DNA of 64,000 nucleotides from Phragmites australis. Its lineage: Eukaryota > Streptophyta > Magnoliopsida > Poales > Poaceae. The DNA is taken from assembly GCF_958298935.1 (NCBI RefSeq), contig NC_084927.1:23696001-23760000 (forward strand), in the 5' to 3' direction. The first letter of the stretch is position 1; each line of letters opens with the position of its first letter. Made by a program: the position numbers and the translations under genes. Positions 35,291 through 46,670 of this stretch are shown here, piece by piece. The notes below the pieces were generated by a model that saw nothing but the letters and a program-made list of their open reading frames with translations, had not been told where the DNA came from and made no database searches.

Positions 35291-35939
35291 ACAATAACAC
35301 TAAAAAGTGATGTGATTTTGGTTTTGTGTCCACTTTTAGCACATAGCATAAAGGAGACTCGGAGGTGAGTTTAAGTAGCAAGTAAATCAAGATAATAAAT
35401 TTAAAGGATATAAATGCTATCAAAACTCATAGTAAGGTAAGCTCTCCCTACATATGAACCCATGAGATTCAAAAAATAAAACAAGGCACAAGATAAGAAT
35501 ATGAATAAATTTGGCGTTGTTTACCTTGTATTCTTGGATCCGAGGAAAGAGATATTATCAATTATGATGACCATTTCAAATATGTCACAAAAATAATTTC
35601 CTCAAGACATCCAATAATAATATTAGAACATAAAGATAGAGATGAACAACAAGATAAGAGAATAAATATAGTTCATCACATTATAATACTTAGTGTTCTT
35701 AAAACAATACGATCATAATCAGTTCACATACACCAAAAGAAACAAAGATGCAATCCAAGATAGAGTCTTATGAAGATAGCTAAAATAGCTGAAAAGAAAT
35801 ATTATTTCTCGCGCTTCGCTTGTTCCCACTTTTCCCCCTTTGGCATCAAATACCAAAAACTCTAGTCATCTTGAGAAGGATGTGGAGGAGGATAAACATT
35901 GTAGAAATGATCAAAGAAGCTAGTGAACTGATTCTCAAG

Positions 35940-37330
35940 CCGCTATTGTCAAAGAGAGAGGTTGTGAAACATTTCATGTACCTTGGTTGTGAGCATTGAG
36001 AGCGGTAATGTCTTCTCAAGCAAGGGAGCTGGACTAACAGTTAGACTGGAACTCCGTCATCAAGGGCCGATAGAAGTTTTGCTAAAAGCTGGCCTCAAAG
36101 GAGTTCAAACTCTGATGAAAACCCAACTGGATGGATGTCATGTAAGGATCAAAGAATCCAGCTGGAGGTACCCACTGAGAAGGAACTTGTTTGGAACTGG
36201 CTATGCCTAAGGAGGAACATAATCTTGAGGTTCCTCATGCTAACCTTCCTGAGCAGCAGGAATACCCTGACCTCCCTAAACTCTATGAAGAATACTAGGA
36301 TTCACCTTAAAAGATTTATATCACATAGGCTTAGTTTCACAAGAGGATTGCTGGAAGTTTGACTTCATGAGAACAAGAGACATGATATATGGATCAAAAA
36401 TATAGATTTGGAGTTACACTCACAATGATCTCATCAATAGCCTTCAGAATGAACTTGCAATAATTTTGTGCATGTTCATGATATGATTGATGATACTCCA
36501 GTAATAGTCATGAATTGCATCATTGTTTCCACTCTTAGGTACAAATGTAACTCTCACAATCTTATTGATAGTAGTAGACAACACCTTCAGTTCAGTTATT
36601 GTTTCAAGTGTGACTTTAGGAACAACCCCCAGTGGCTCATAGAAGACACTCCAATATTTTCAGCCAAACATTCTTCATCATGCATATTAATGGATCCATA
36701 AACAATATCATAAGGAATTCACATAGTATTTGCAAAATCCCTAAAAGAAGCCTCGTATTTTCTGGACCCAGTCATCCACTCAATTTTCTGAGTCTCATGT
36801 GATATTTCAACAGTAGCATAAAATTGCCTTATAACTCCATCATTCCAATCATATTTGAAATTAACAAATTCATAAAGACTCAGCTCTTCAAAGATTTCAG
36901 CAAGACCATGCATACTAGGTTGTCCTTTCACATAATTCCAATCTATCCATTTTTGTTCATAGATGGTCTTTTTTTAAATATGCCCATAAAATACATCTTG
37001 TTGTACCATGGTGTAAAACTGAGATAAAGTTGCATCATTATCTAGAGTATACTGATAGACACTTCTTGCCCTAGTGTATTCAGATGCAGCCCAAGATTTT
37101 CTATAACCACTATATGCTTGATAATTAAATTCTTCATCCTCATCACTAGCTTCTTCTCTGACACCAAAATTACCAACAAAGGAAGATGATTCCTCACCAT
37201 ATTTTCCTGAGGGGACATCCAGTCCGAGTCCTAACGACCATTTTCACCAATCTTTTCTTAGACTTAGTTCGACCAGCCACCATCTTTTTCAATCTTTGCC
37301 AAAGTCCACTTCCACTAATCATATGAGATA
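35940..37330 (-). pseudogene. Third ORF of the copia element with plant-transposon-protein text
   Basis: The clearest piece is 36931-36719, reading LYEFVNFKYDWNDGVIRQFY, then ATVEISHETQKIEWMTG. This is the hallmark of the 'putative plant transposon protein' domain found in many unclassified grass retroelements. Flanking text continues in shifted frames from about 37330 to 35940. It lies downstream of pol, where some Sireviruses carry an extra gene. Its function is unknown and this copy is broken. Confidence 0.5.
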
Positions 37331-38323
37331 TTGCAACGTATTAGATCGAGGAAAAAAGAATGATATAGGATGAAATGGCGAAAATCCCACTGTTGTCTGT
37401 GCTGGCGCTCAGACCGGCACAACTCACGGTCTAACCGCGAGCATGCAATAGATCTAAAAGATTGGATTTCAAAGGAAATCATAGTTTTAACCAATCAACT
37501 TTTGAGGATATTCTAATTTGGATGCTAGCAATTCATTCCAACCAATTTCATCTCAAATTCATGTCTCAAATATAGATCCTCTCTTTAAACCCTAAGGATG
37601 AATAGCTCTTAAAATCCATGGGAAAAAGAGAAGAAACAGAGGGAATACCAAGAGGCCATGACGAAGGAGTCTGCGGTTGGACCGGGGATGATCTCAGATC
37701 GACCGTGGAAGAAGGAACGGGCTCCCTTGAGATGGCACCGAGTGCACGTGTTTGTGAGAGATAAAAGAACGAGACATGATGGAGTGATGGGGATAGGAGA
37801 AGAAGATAAAGAAAAGAATCGATTCGGTCAGATCAGGAGCTAGTGATCAGATCGCGAGATGGGGTGGTCAGACCATTGGAGTCCAGAGGCTAAAATCCTC
37901 TCTGTATAGATCTGGCGGTCAGACCGCTAGAACCAGAAAACTCCATAAATTTTCAGGATTGAGATATGAAGCAAGATTTCGGAACGACTTATGATCTTTA
38001 GAGATAAGATTTTTGATAGATCCATATGCAACATAACTCAATCATAACCATAGATGGAGAATCTTGAATTGAGATTTTTGCAACAAATTAACATGTTCAA
38101 GAAAGAAATAATCATAAACAATTTGAGCATGTAATTCAATGTATGATGCTAGAACATAAAAACGCATAACATCATGTGTCTAATGTTTCAAGCAACATTA
38201 GAGAAATCAATGATGTTGAGCTCATTTCTCAATTTGCAAAAACGACTCCCTCTAAAGGTTTGGTGAAGATATCCGTCAATTGATCTTCGGCCCTCTCACT
38301 ATCTACTAGGATGTCACATTTGC

Positions 38324-38596
38324 TTATATGATCTCTAAAAAAATAATGGCAAATATCAATGTGCTTGGTTCTAGAGTATTGGATTGTTTTGTGGCTATTT
38401 TCACGGCACTCGCATTATCATACAAAAGAGGCACAATATTAAACTTGACTTCATAATCTAACAAAGATTGTCTCATCCATAGCAATTGAGCACAACAACT
38501 ACCCGTGGAAACATATTCCGCTTCGGTGGTACAAAGAGCTATGGAGTTTTGTTTCTTGGATGACCATGAAACTAGCGATCTTCCAAAAATTGGCAA
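38324..38596 (-). pseudogene. Copia RNase H fragment
   Basis: The text reads LVSWSSKKQNSIALCTTEAE, then YVSTGSCCAQLLWMRQSLLD, the standard end of copia pol RNase H. The frame is lost after SNTLEPSTL, where the expected KHIDIRHHF region is shifted. It is part of the minus-strand Sirevirus-like element. Confidence 0.85.
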
Positions 38597-39075
38597 CTTT
38601 CAGATGTACATTTTTTATCTACTTTACAACCTGCATAATCAAAATTCAAATATCTGATTAACTCAAACTTAGCACCTTTTGGATACCAAAGCCCTATACT
38701 AGGAGAGTATTTCAAATATCTCAAAATGCGCTTAACGACCTTTAAATGATATTGTTTAGGTGATGCTTAAAACCTTGAACACATGCACACACTAAACATG
38801 ATATCAAGCCTAGATGCGGTAAGGTAAAGCAAATTATCTATCATTCAACTATAAAGCTTTAATTCTACCGGTTTACCTATCTCATCAAGATCAAGATGGC
38901 CATTTATTGCCATGAGAGTCTTGACAGGCTTTGCAACTTACATACCAAACTTTTTTCAATAAATCATTCAAATATTTTGTTTGGCTAATAAATATGCCAT
39001 CTTTGAGTTACTTGATTTGAAGTCCAAAAAATAAATTCAATTCTCCAATCATAGACATTTCAAATTCTCTAGACA

Positions 39076-39618
39076 TCATTTCTCTAAATTCCTCATAAAA
39101 ATCCCAAAAATGATATCATCAATATATATTTGACATACAAAGAAATCATTTACAATAGATTTAGTGAACAAAGTAGTATCAACTTTCCTAATTTTAAAGC
39201 CTTTTGAAACAAGAAAATCTCTAAGTCTCTCATACCATGCACACGGGCCTTGTTTAAGGCCATAGAGAGCTTTAAAGAGTTTATACATATGATTAGGCTT
39301 TTTAGGATCTTCAAAACTGGGAGGTTGTTTAACAAAGATAAATTCACTAATTTTACCATTTAAAAAGATACTTTTCACATTCATTTGATATAACTTGATA
39401 TATTTAGATGAAGCAAAAGCAAGCAAGATTCTTATGGCCTCAAGTCTAGCTACGGGAGCAAAAGATTCACCGAAATCCAAACCTTCGACTTGAGTGTATC
39501 CTTGTGCAAGCAATCTTGCTTTATTTCTCATAACAATTCCTTCTTCATCTTGCTTATTTTGAAAGACCCATTTTGTACCAATAACATTGTGATCTCTTGG
39601 ATTTAGTCTTTCTACCAA
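39076..39618 (-). pseudogene. Copia reverse transcriptase fragment
   Basis: A 180-residue frame carries the front half of a copia reverse transcriptase: VIGTKWVFQNKQDEEGIVMR, KARLLAQGYTQVEGLDFGES, YQMNVKSIFLNGKI (usually DVKSAFLNG, so the first catalytic aspartate is asparagine here) and ALYGLKQGPCAWYERL. The catalytic YIDD is present in QIYIDDIIFG. The first-aspartate change and the truncation make it inactive. Confidence 0.9.
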
Positions 39619-41039
39619 TTCTCATACATCATTGCGAGTGAAGTTGTTTAACTCTTCATACATGACATTCACCCAATCCGGATTATTTAGAGCTTCTTAT
39701 ATACGGTTAGGCTTAATAGAAGATACAAAAGAATAATATTCACAAAATAAAGCAATACGAGAGCGGGTTTGAACATCCCTACTAATGTCACCAACAATTA
39801 ATCAATAGGGTGATCCTTGGTAATGGCATGGTGAACTTTTGGATGGGCTACCGGCTCTTGTGATGTAGTTGGTGAAGCGGTAGCTTGTTGTGATTGATAT
39901 TCCTCATCTTTTACATTATAAGCTTAAACATGATCATTTGTAGTGAAAGTATATGGAATAACCCAAATTAAGATAGATAGATCATCTTCTTGTTCGTCTT
40001 CCTCTTCTGGCTTGATGTCACCTATTGGCATATTCTTGATAGCTCCTCTCAAGTATTCATTACCTACATCATCTAAATTTTCTTGCTCTTCTTGAGAGCC
40101 ATTAGTTTCATCAAATTTAACATCATGTGTCTGTTTAACCAAACTAGAATTTTAGTTGTAGATACGATAAGCTTTACTACGAGAAGAATAACCAAGTAAG
40201 AAACCTTCATCACATTTTTCTTTGGAATTTTGATAAACGAGTACCTTCTTTAGAATATAGCATTTGCATCCAAATACCCGAAAATGTGATATGTTTAGTT
40301 TTTTCCAATCAGGAGCTCATATGGAGTCTTCTTCAACAACTGTTGAAAATATAACCTATTTGATGAATGGCAAGCAGTATTAATAGCTTCGGTCCAAAAA
40401 TTGTCTGAAACATTATATTTCTAAAGCATTTATCTTGCCATAGAAATAAGAGTCTTATTCTTCGTTTCAACTACTCCATTTTGTTCCGGAGTGTATTTTG
40501 CTAAGAATTCATGTTTGATACCCTTTTCTTCACACAAATCCTCAACCTTTGTGTTCTTGAATTTGGAGCCATTATCACTTCTCACTTTCTTTACTTTGAA
40601 CTCAAATTTATTTTCTGCCCTTTTAGCAAAGCTTTTGAAAGTGTTAAAAATAATTATCTATCTTGTAAAAAGAATACCCAAGTATATGAAAAATTAACAA
40701 CAATGACAAGACAATAGTTATTACCTCAAATATTTACATATGTGGTTGGTCTGAATAAATCCATGTATAATAATTCCAATGATCTTAAGGTTGACATGGA
40801 GCTTTTGTAAGGATGTGAGTTTTCCACTTGCTTTTTGGCTTAACAAGCGCTACATAGCTTGTTCTTCTCAAATTTCACATTCTTTAACCCTACAACTAGA
40901 TCATAATTTAACAAACGATTTACTTGATTCATAGCAATATGACCAAGGCTTCGATGCCAAGCCAACCTTTCGATGACTTTGTAAACAAACATGTGCTTAG
41001 TCTTTCATCATTAGAAGAGAAATAACTAGGATGCACACA

Positions 41040-41440
41040 ACAACAAAAAAATAGGTACCTAGCTCAGTACAAATGACATTGTCCGATAAAGATGAAAATA
41101 AACAGAGGGAAATCAAGGTGGTAAGATTCAAAATCTGAAGCCTAAAGCCTCCATCAATACAGGGTAAGGAGTGCTCTGACCACCTTGTCTCATCGCGTAC
41201 ATGCTGCTATTACCATCTCTCGAGATTCCTGCTACTGAAGCACAGGCCAAGTACATAGTCAAATTTTCCTCTTATCAAATACAATATTGTTTCTGTATAG
41301 CCATATCAATCAACATAGAGCCGCCGCTGCACCTAGTATAAAAGCTTTACTAAGGCCTCAGAGACAGTTGCCCATCATGTGAGCTATGCTACGGGCGGGT
41401 AAATATTTGAATCTACCTAGATGATATAAAGGAGTCCTGT
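41040..41440 (-). mobile_element. LINE 3' fragment
   Basis: Minus-strand text LIWLYRNNIVFDKRK at about 41330-41270 matches the W-x-x-RN motif near the C-terminus of plant LINE reverse transcriptases. It is followed by a short hydrophilic tail. Both ends are cut off by neighbouring elements. Confidence 0.45.
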
Positions 41441-41496
41441 GGGCAGCAAGAGTAGCTAGATTTGAGTCTGTAGCTAGATTTTGGATTAGTAGTAGA

Positions 41497-41728
41497 TGTT
41501 AGATGATATTCTTTCTAGTTAAGATCTTATTGGTTTCCCGATTGGTTGAGATTCCTCCCTTGTTTAGCACTTGGTTCTTCCCTTGTTTAGCACCTAAATG
41601 CCTACTGCCTCTCTCATGCAGATCTCACCATTACTATTCCATAAACCGTGTGATTGATTTGCATGATGTTCGACTATATTTGTACGTGCATTGCACCATC
41701 GATTGTATTGAGATTGCTTCTGCTATCA
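41497..41728 (+). repeat. Copia 5' LTR
   Basis: A 232-bp LTR starts TGTTAGATGATATTC and ends TTCTGCTATCA. It is immediately followed by TGGTATCATGAG, complementary to the initiator methionine tRNA 3' end as in most plant copia elements. Confidence 0.9.
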
Positions 41729-41845
41729 TGGTATCATGAGACTGGTTCGCTCCTGCGATCCTTCTTCTGTCCTCCCTCCAACTCTAGTGTGTGCCACCTA
41801 TTCCCATGCCACCAGCCGTCGCTGCCTGCTCCCATCGCTGACACC

Positions 41846-42688
41846 ATGCTCCACGCCGCCGAGGCTAAGAGTCTGTGCCAAGTTGCTGAACACGCTTGCC
41901 AAGAGGAGGAGGTGAGTCGCACCTATGTCGTGGCACAGGCCCAGGCCATGACCGCCGGGATCCACACACAAGCCATCGGTGTCCTCAACATCAAAGTGCT
42001 TGTTACCATCATTCTCGATCTTGTGTCCTTGAACTACAGCAAGTGGCGCAACCTCTTCCTCAACACACTCGGCCGATACGATCTCTCCGATCACGTCCTC
42101 ACCGACGTCGAGGTTGACGCCGATGATGTCCACTGGCATCGGATAGACTACACCGTGCGGTCATGGCTCTACGACACCATCTCCACTGAGCTGCTCAAGG
42201 TCGTTATGACACCCGTCTCCACCGCCTGCACCATTTGGATAGGCCTTGAAGATCAACTCATCGGCAACAAGGAGACGCGTGCTCTGCACCTTGACACTCA
42301 ATTTCATACGTTTGTCCAAGGTGATCTATCAATTTCATATTATTGCCACAAGCTTAAAGGAATGGCAGACGCACTGGGTGATCTCGATGAGCTAGTTCAA
42401 GACCGTACGCTCGTCTTGTCTGTTCTTCGTGGCCTCAACGACAAATTTGCCAATATGGTAGCCCTCCTCAAGTGCCGAAAGCCATTTCCATCCTTCATCA
42501 ATGTTTGCTCTGATCTGCTACTAGAGAAACTCACCATGGCGTCCAAGCTAGGCCCTTCATCGACTGTCCTCATCGCCACCGTGCCCTCGCTATCGGCGGT
42601 AGCGGCACCTGTCAGGGCCTCAGCGCTATCCACGATGGTCCAACACCTCCTCCTGGCAACGGCCCCCAGGGTGCTCCAACACCAATAA
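41846..42688 (+). pseudogene. Copia gag remnant (UBN2-type)
   Basis: The frame from 41846 (MLHAAEAKSLCQVAEH) contains the retroviral capsid-like UBN2 domain. Landmarks are LNYSKWRNLFLNTLGRYDLS, VRSWLYDTISTELLKVVM, TACTIWIGLEDQLIGNKETR, LDTQFHTFVQGDLSISYYCH and LKGMADALGDL. The frame stops at 42688, before the zinc knuckle. The following CTICGLRHFKCG is a damaged CCHC remnant in another frame. Gag forms the virus-like particle in active relatives; this one is cut short. Confidence 0.85.
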
Positions 42689-42817
42689 CGCGCCCAACGG
42701 CATGCATGCTCCATGCGGCAATGGTTGCAATTGTCGTCGTGACCGTTGTAACAATGGCTCCTCGGCAAACTACGGGCAACACTCCATGTACAATATGTGG
42801 ACTAAGACATTTCAAGT

Positions 42818-43450
42818 GTGGCCCGGTTCCGCGGATCCTCGCCAGCACCCAACCGACCCTCAGTCCGGACTCAGCATCGCCCAGCCTCATGCGCAGGTTG
42901 CACCCACGCTATTCGGTGCACCGGCTGTCCGGGCCTGCCCCTGTACCCTTGTCTGGCGCCTCAGTGGCCGCAACATACGTGGACGCCCGCACCACCGGTA
43001 ATGTCGTGGGATCAGAACGCGTTGGAGAATGCGTTCAAGACAATAAATTTCCAACCTCTGTCGACATTAGACTGGTATATGGATTCGAGTGCCACTTCTC
43101 ACATGATGTTGAACTCTGGTAATCTTCTTGTTTCCCATCCACCCACTTCTTCTTGTCCATCTAACATCATTGTCAGCAACATGTCTTTGCTCCCCGTCAC
43201 CTCCACATGGTCGGTGTCTTTTCCCACCGCCCATGGTCCCATGCATCTTCATAATGTTCTTGCCACCCCCGCCCCCCACATCATTAAAAATCTTATTTCC
43301 GTTAGGTGGTTTACTACTGACAGTAATTGTTCCATCAAATTTGACCCTTATGGTCTCTCTATGAAGGATCTCAACTTCAAGATTATGATCATTAGGTGTT
43401 GCCTAGGGCTACCCACTGTGGCTACAGTGCCATCCATGCCCCCCGAGTAG
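42818..43450 (+). pseudogene. Copia protease region remnant
   Basis: The text LDWYMDSSATSHMMLNSGNL at about 43068-43127 is the copia aspartic protease active site (consensus W..DSGAT.H; here DSSAT). A protease-like domain to about 43330 follows (VTSTWSVSFPTAHGPMHLHN). Then the frame ends, and the integrase expected next is absent. Confidence 0.8.
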
Positions 43451-43509
43451 CTGACGTTTCCAGCGCACCTAGCTGCGGTGCACCAGCAACCGATACCTCC
43501 GGCGGTACT

Positions 43510-44533
43510 AGCTGTCACAGTTCCGATTGATCATGTGGCCAATGATCACTCCATGATCACTTGGGGCAAGTCCGGATTTCGCCAGCTGCGTTAGTTCTTC
43601 AACCTTCAGGCCGCAACTATTTCACCATTGCCCAAGACTTATTGCAGCACTCTCGCCGATCCTAATTGGTGTGGTGCTATGATTGAAGAGTTCTCCGCAT
43701 TGTAGGCCAACAACACTTGGGACCTCCTTCCATGTCCTCCTGGTGCCAATATTGTTATAGGCAAATGGGTTTACCCTCCATAAGCTCCATCCAGATGGTT
43801 CTCTTGCTTATTACAAGGCACGCTGGGTTCTTAGGGGATTCACTTAATGCCCTGGCATTGATTTTGGAGAGACATTCAGTCCAGTTGTTAAACTTGTGAC
43901 CATTGGATAGTTCTCACAGTTGCTCTCTCCTAGGACTAGCCCGTTCATCAACTTGATGTAAACAATGCTTTCCTCCATGGCACTCTATTTGAGACTGTGT
44001 AATGTGTTCTACCGTCTGGGTTTGTTGACACTGCTCGGCCCAATCATGTATGTCGCATGAACATGTCTCTCTACGTTCTCAAATAGGCTTCTCGTGCGTG
44101 GTACAACCAATTTTCCTCCCATTTATTATCTCTTAGTTTCACGAGTGGCAAGTCTGATACTTCTTTATTTATCTACCACCGGGGCAGTGATATGACTTAT
44201 TTGTTACTATATGTTGATGACATAATTTTGACAGCCTCATCAATGCCTTTGCATCGACATGTCGTATTTGCCTTGCAGCAAGAGTTTTCTATGAAGGACC
44301 TGGGACCATTACATCACTTCCTTGGAGTTTTTGTGTCCCACCATGGTGATAGCTTGCTCTTATCGCAGCGCCAGTACATCCTTGATGTCACTGAACGTGT
44401 TGGTATGTCTAATTACAAGTTGTGCACAACGCCTATTAACACCAGCTCCAAAGTATCAGCTTCTGATGGTGCACCCGTATATGATCCTACACATTACTTA
44501 TGTCTTGCCGGCGCGTTACAGTATCTCGCTTTC
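43510..44533 (+). pseudogene. Copia reverse transcriptase remnant, left part
   Basis: Text typical of copia reverse transcriptase runs through several frames with stops: KWVYPP, DVNNAFLHGTLFETV near 43950, ARPNHVCRMNMSLYVLK, and an intact 44192-44533 segment with YLLLYVDDIILTASS, EFSMKDLGPLHHFLGVFVSH and AGALQYLAF. The YVDD catalytic motif survives. The gene is cut at 44533 by the inserted LTR and resumes at 51982. Confidence 0.9.
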
Positions 44534-46670
44534 TGTAAGACCCGCGTTGCCGGGATCTCCTGTGCCTCCTGTATCAGTCCCTGGATTACGTAGCTGATAC
44601 GCACAGTACAACAGTTGTAGTATCATAGTCAAATTTTGTACAATACATTAACGTACAGTGTACTTTAAGTTACAAACCATATTATCCCTTACAAATATGG
44701 CCTAGCGGCCTTCATGAAAAGCACAGCGGAAAAGGACCCAAGCCACAAGCAGCGAGGGTGCGAACACGACACTTAGACTACTCTTCGTCTCCGGCTTCGC
44801 CCCCGGCAAAGTTGGCATTATCTTCTTCATCTGAATGACAACAAGAGTGAGTACAAAAGGTACTCAGCAAGCCCTATACTACTTTCAAGGGTTTGATAGA
44901 TGCATAATGAAGTATTTCAAGGATAAGGCTTTACGGAATAGTTTTAGCGTAAAGCAATTTATGCAGGTATTCAGTTGTATCATCAATGATTAATTTTAAA
45001 ACCGTTTTAATAGTTCAAAACCAGTAACAAGTTTTATCTGGGAGTTTTCGGTCCTGGGAGGGGCTATACCTCACTCCTCAGTCCCTTTTTATCACATCTG
45101 GTGCACACCTAGTACCACACAGCCTCTGGCGATATCGAGCCAGGAAACATCACCATACGGACATCTAGTCCACCCACTCACTCATCAAGACACACGCACC
45201 CTGAGTCTAGTCAACGCGATTGCTGCTTTCGCATGTCCATAACCGTGGACACGGCTATTCGAATAGTTTTACACTCTGCAGAGGTTGTATAACTTTACCC
45301 ACGCGATATGCTCGACCTCCCACTGTTGCATGCAGGGGAGCGAATCATAGCGAGACCCTCCATAACACCTTTCCTGCCGGGCTTTTCCACGAGACACGCC
45401 CAAGTACCAGAGCTGCATGCTTCCGAAGGCCAGCATCCCTTTTTAAGCCTTGGCCGGTACTAGAAACCTCCAATCATGCGGGACAGGATAGTACTTGCCT
45501 GCTCGTTGCTCTCAGCCTCCTGGTATGATGTCCGACCCAGTCCAGTGAAAGGAAAGTCAAGTCCTGCCCATACAGGACGCATGGTTGTACGTAGTGGCTA
45601 GGCTAGACGGGCCGCAATGACTTGGTCCTTAAGCGGCCGGGGTGGGCATCTCCTAGCACGAGTATTCCCACAATACCACATGCCCCCAAGAGCATCCCCT
45701 CCCACAGAGGACTACTCTACCTGCCCCCGCCAAAACAGTTTTCACCAGTTTTCACACATCTCCCACCATATCCCACACACCATCAAGGATCTCACATCTA
45801 TCACAGAATTCATATCCATCAATATTCATGGCATGACTTTAATACTGGACAATGGTAATTTGTCACCTCCGAGGAGATGCAGTTTAAAAGCAACGCCTCT
45901 GAGGAGACGTATTCAATCCTAAGCATGCTAGATATCAAGACGTCTTCCATCGTCAATATAGATAACAATAGGTAATCCTAGGGTGATATGTATTCTGGGT
46001 GAAGTTAGTTATGGCATGGCGAGTGTTGATAGGATTAACTACTACAAACAATTGCAAAAGCATAATACATAGCACATGCAGTAGTATTCCCAGTTTTAGT
46101 TGAGCATGTAGATTATTGGAAAACATAGGTTCAATATGATCAAGGAAAATAGGACTTGCCTTCTCTGGAGTTCTCCTCTTGATTTTGGTCAAAGTCAGGA
46201 TCCTCTTCAGCCCGAATAATCCCAGCACAGATCTCGCAAAACAAATGTCCTTGTTCCTGCTCTTGCTCCTCTGTAATTCACAACTACGATCAACACGGCT
46301 AAACTAAGGAAGAACCGATTATCACCAATTGAAAAGCCAAACAAGTCCTAACGAACACTACGAGGTGATCAATGAGTAGATCTTGATTTTCGATGAATTT
46401 CAGCGAAAGAATCGCCGAAATCGGAGCCAGAACGGAGAAGTTACGGTTCTGAGAATATTTAAATCTAGAAAATATGGAAATATACTATTCATGGGTGGGG
46501 CCCACTGAACAGTGAAAGGGGCCTGTATGAACAGTGACCAGGTGGGGCCCACTTGGGCTCCACCCGGGCCTGGATGGGCCGGGCCTGGGCCTAGGCCGGG
46601 CTCGGATCTACAGTAATGAGCCCGCACAGTGCGGCCTACAGAGTCATCGGGCCGGCGGCCTGTCACGTCC

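Larger units (their letters stand above)
33655..41035 (-). mobile_element. 5'-truncated Sirevirus-like copia element
   Basis: Reading on the minus strand, the parts follow in copia order. They are GAG-pre-integrase text at 41030-40850 (LAWHRSLGHIAMNQVNRLL), degraded integrase, reverse transcriptase (39618-39076), RNase H (38596-38324), a later ORF, a purine tract (GCCAAAGGGGGAAAAGTGGG near 35850) and a 3' LTR. The LTR's final segment, CCCTCTAGTTGGTATCCTAG, lies at about 33660-33690. There is no gag and no 5' LTR; the copy stops near 41035 where other repeats begin. Many stops and frameshifts make it inactive. Confidence 0.8.

Noticed and set aside
41798..42890. Minus-strand frames opposite the copia gag
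   Set aside because: Antisense shadows of a recognisable gag frame, without any domain of their own.
44690..44900. Apparent start of a third member of the 3.4-kb LTR family within LTR A
   Set aside because: Only short motifs (AAGGTACTC.GCAAG) are shared. The ends and overall sequence differ, so I treat LTR A as a separate, distantly related family.
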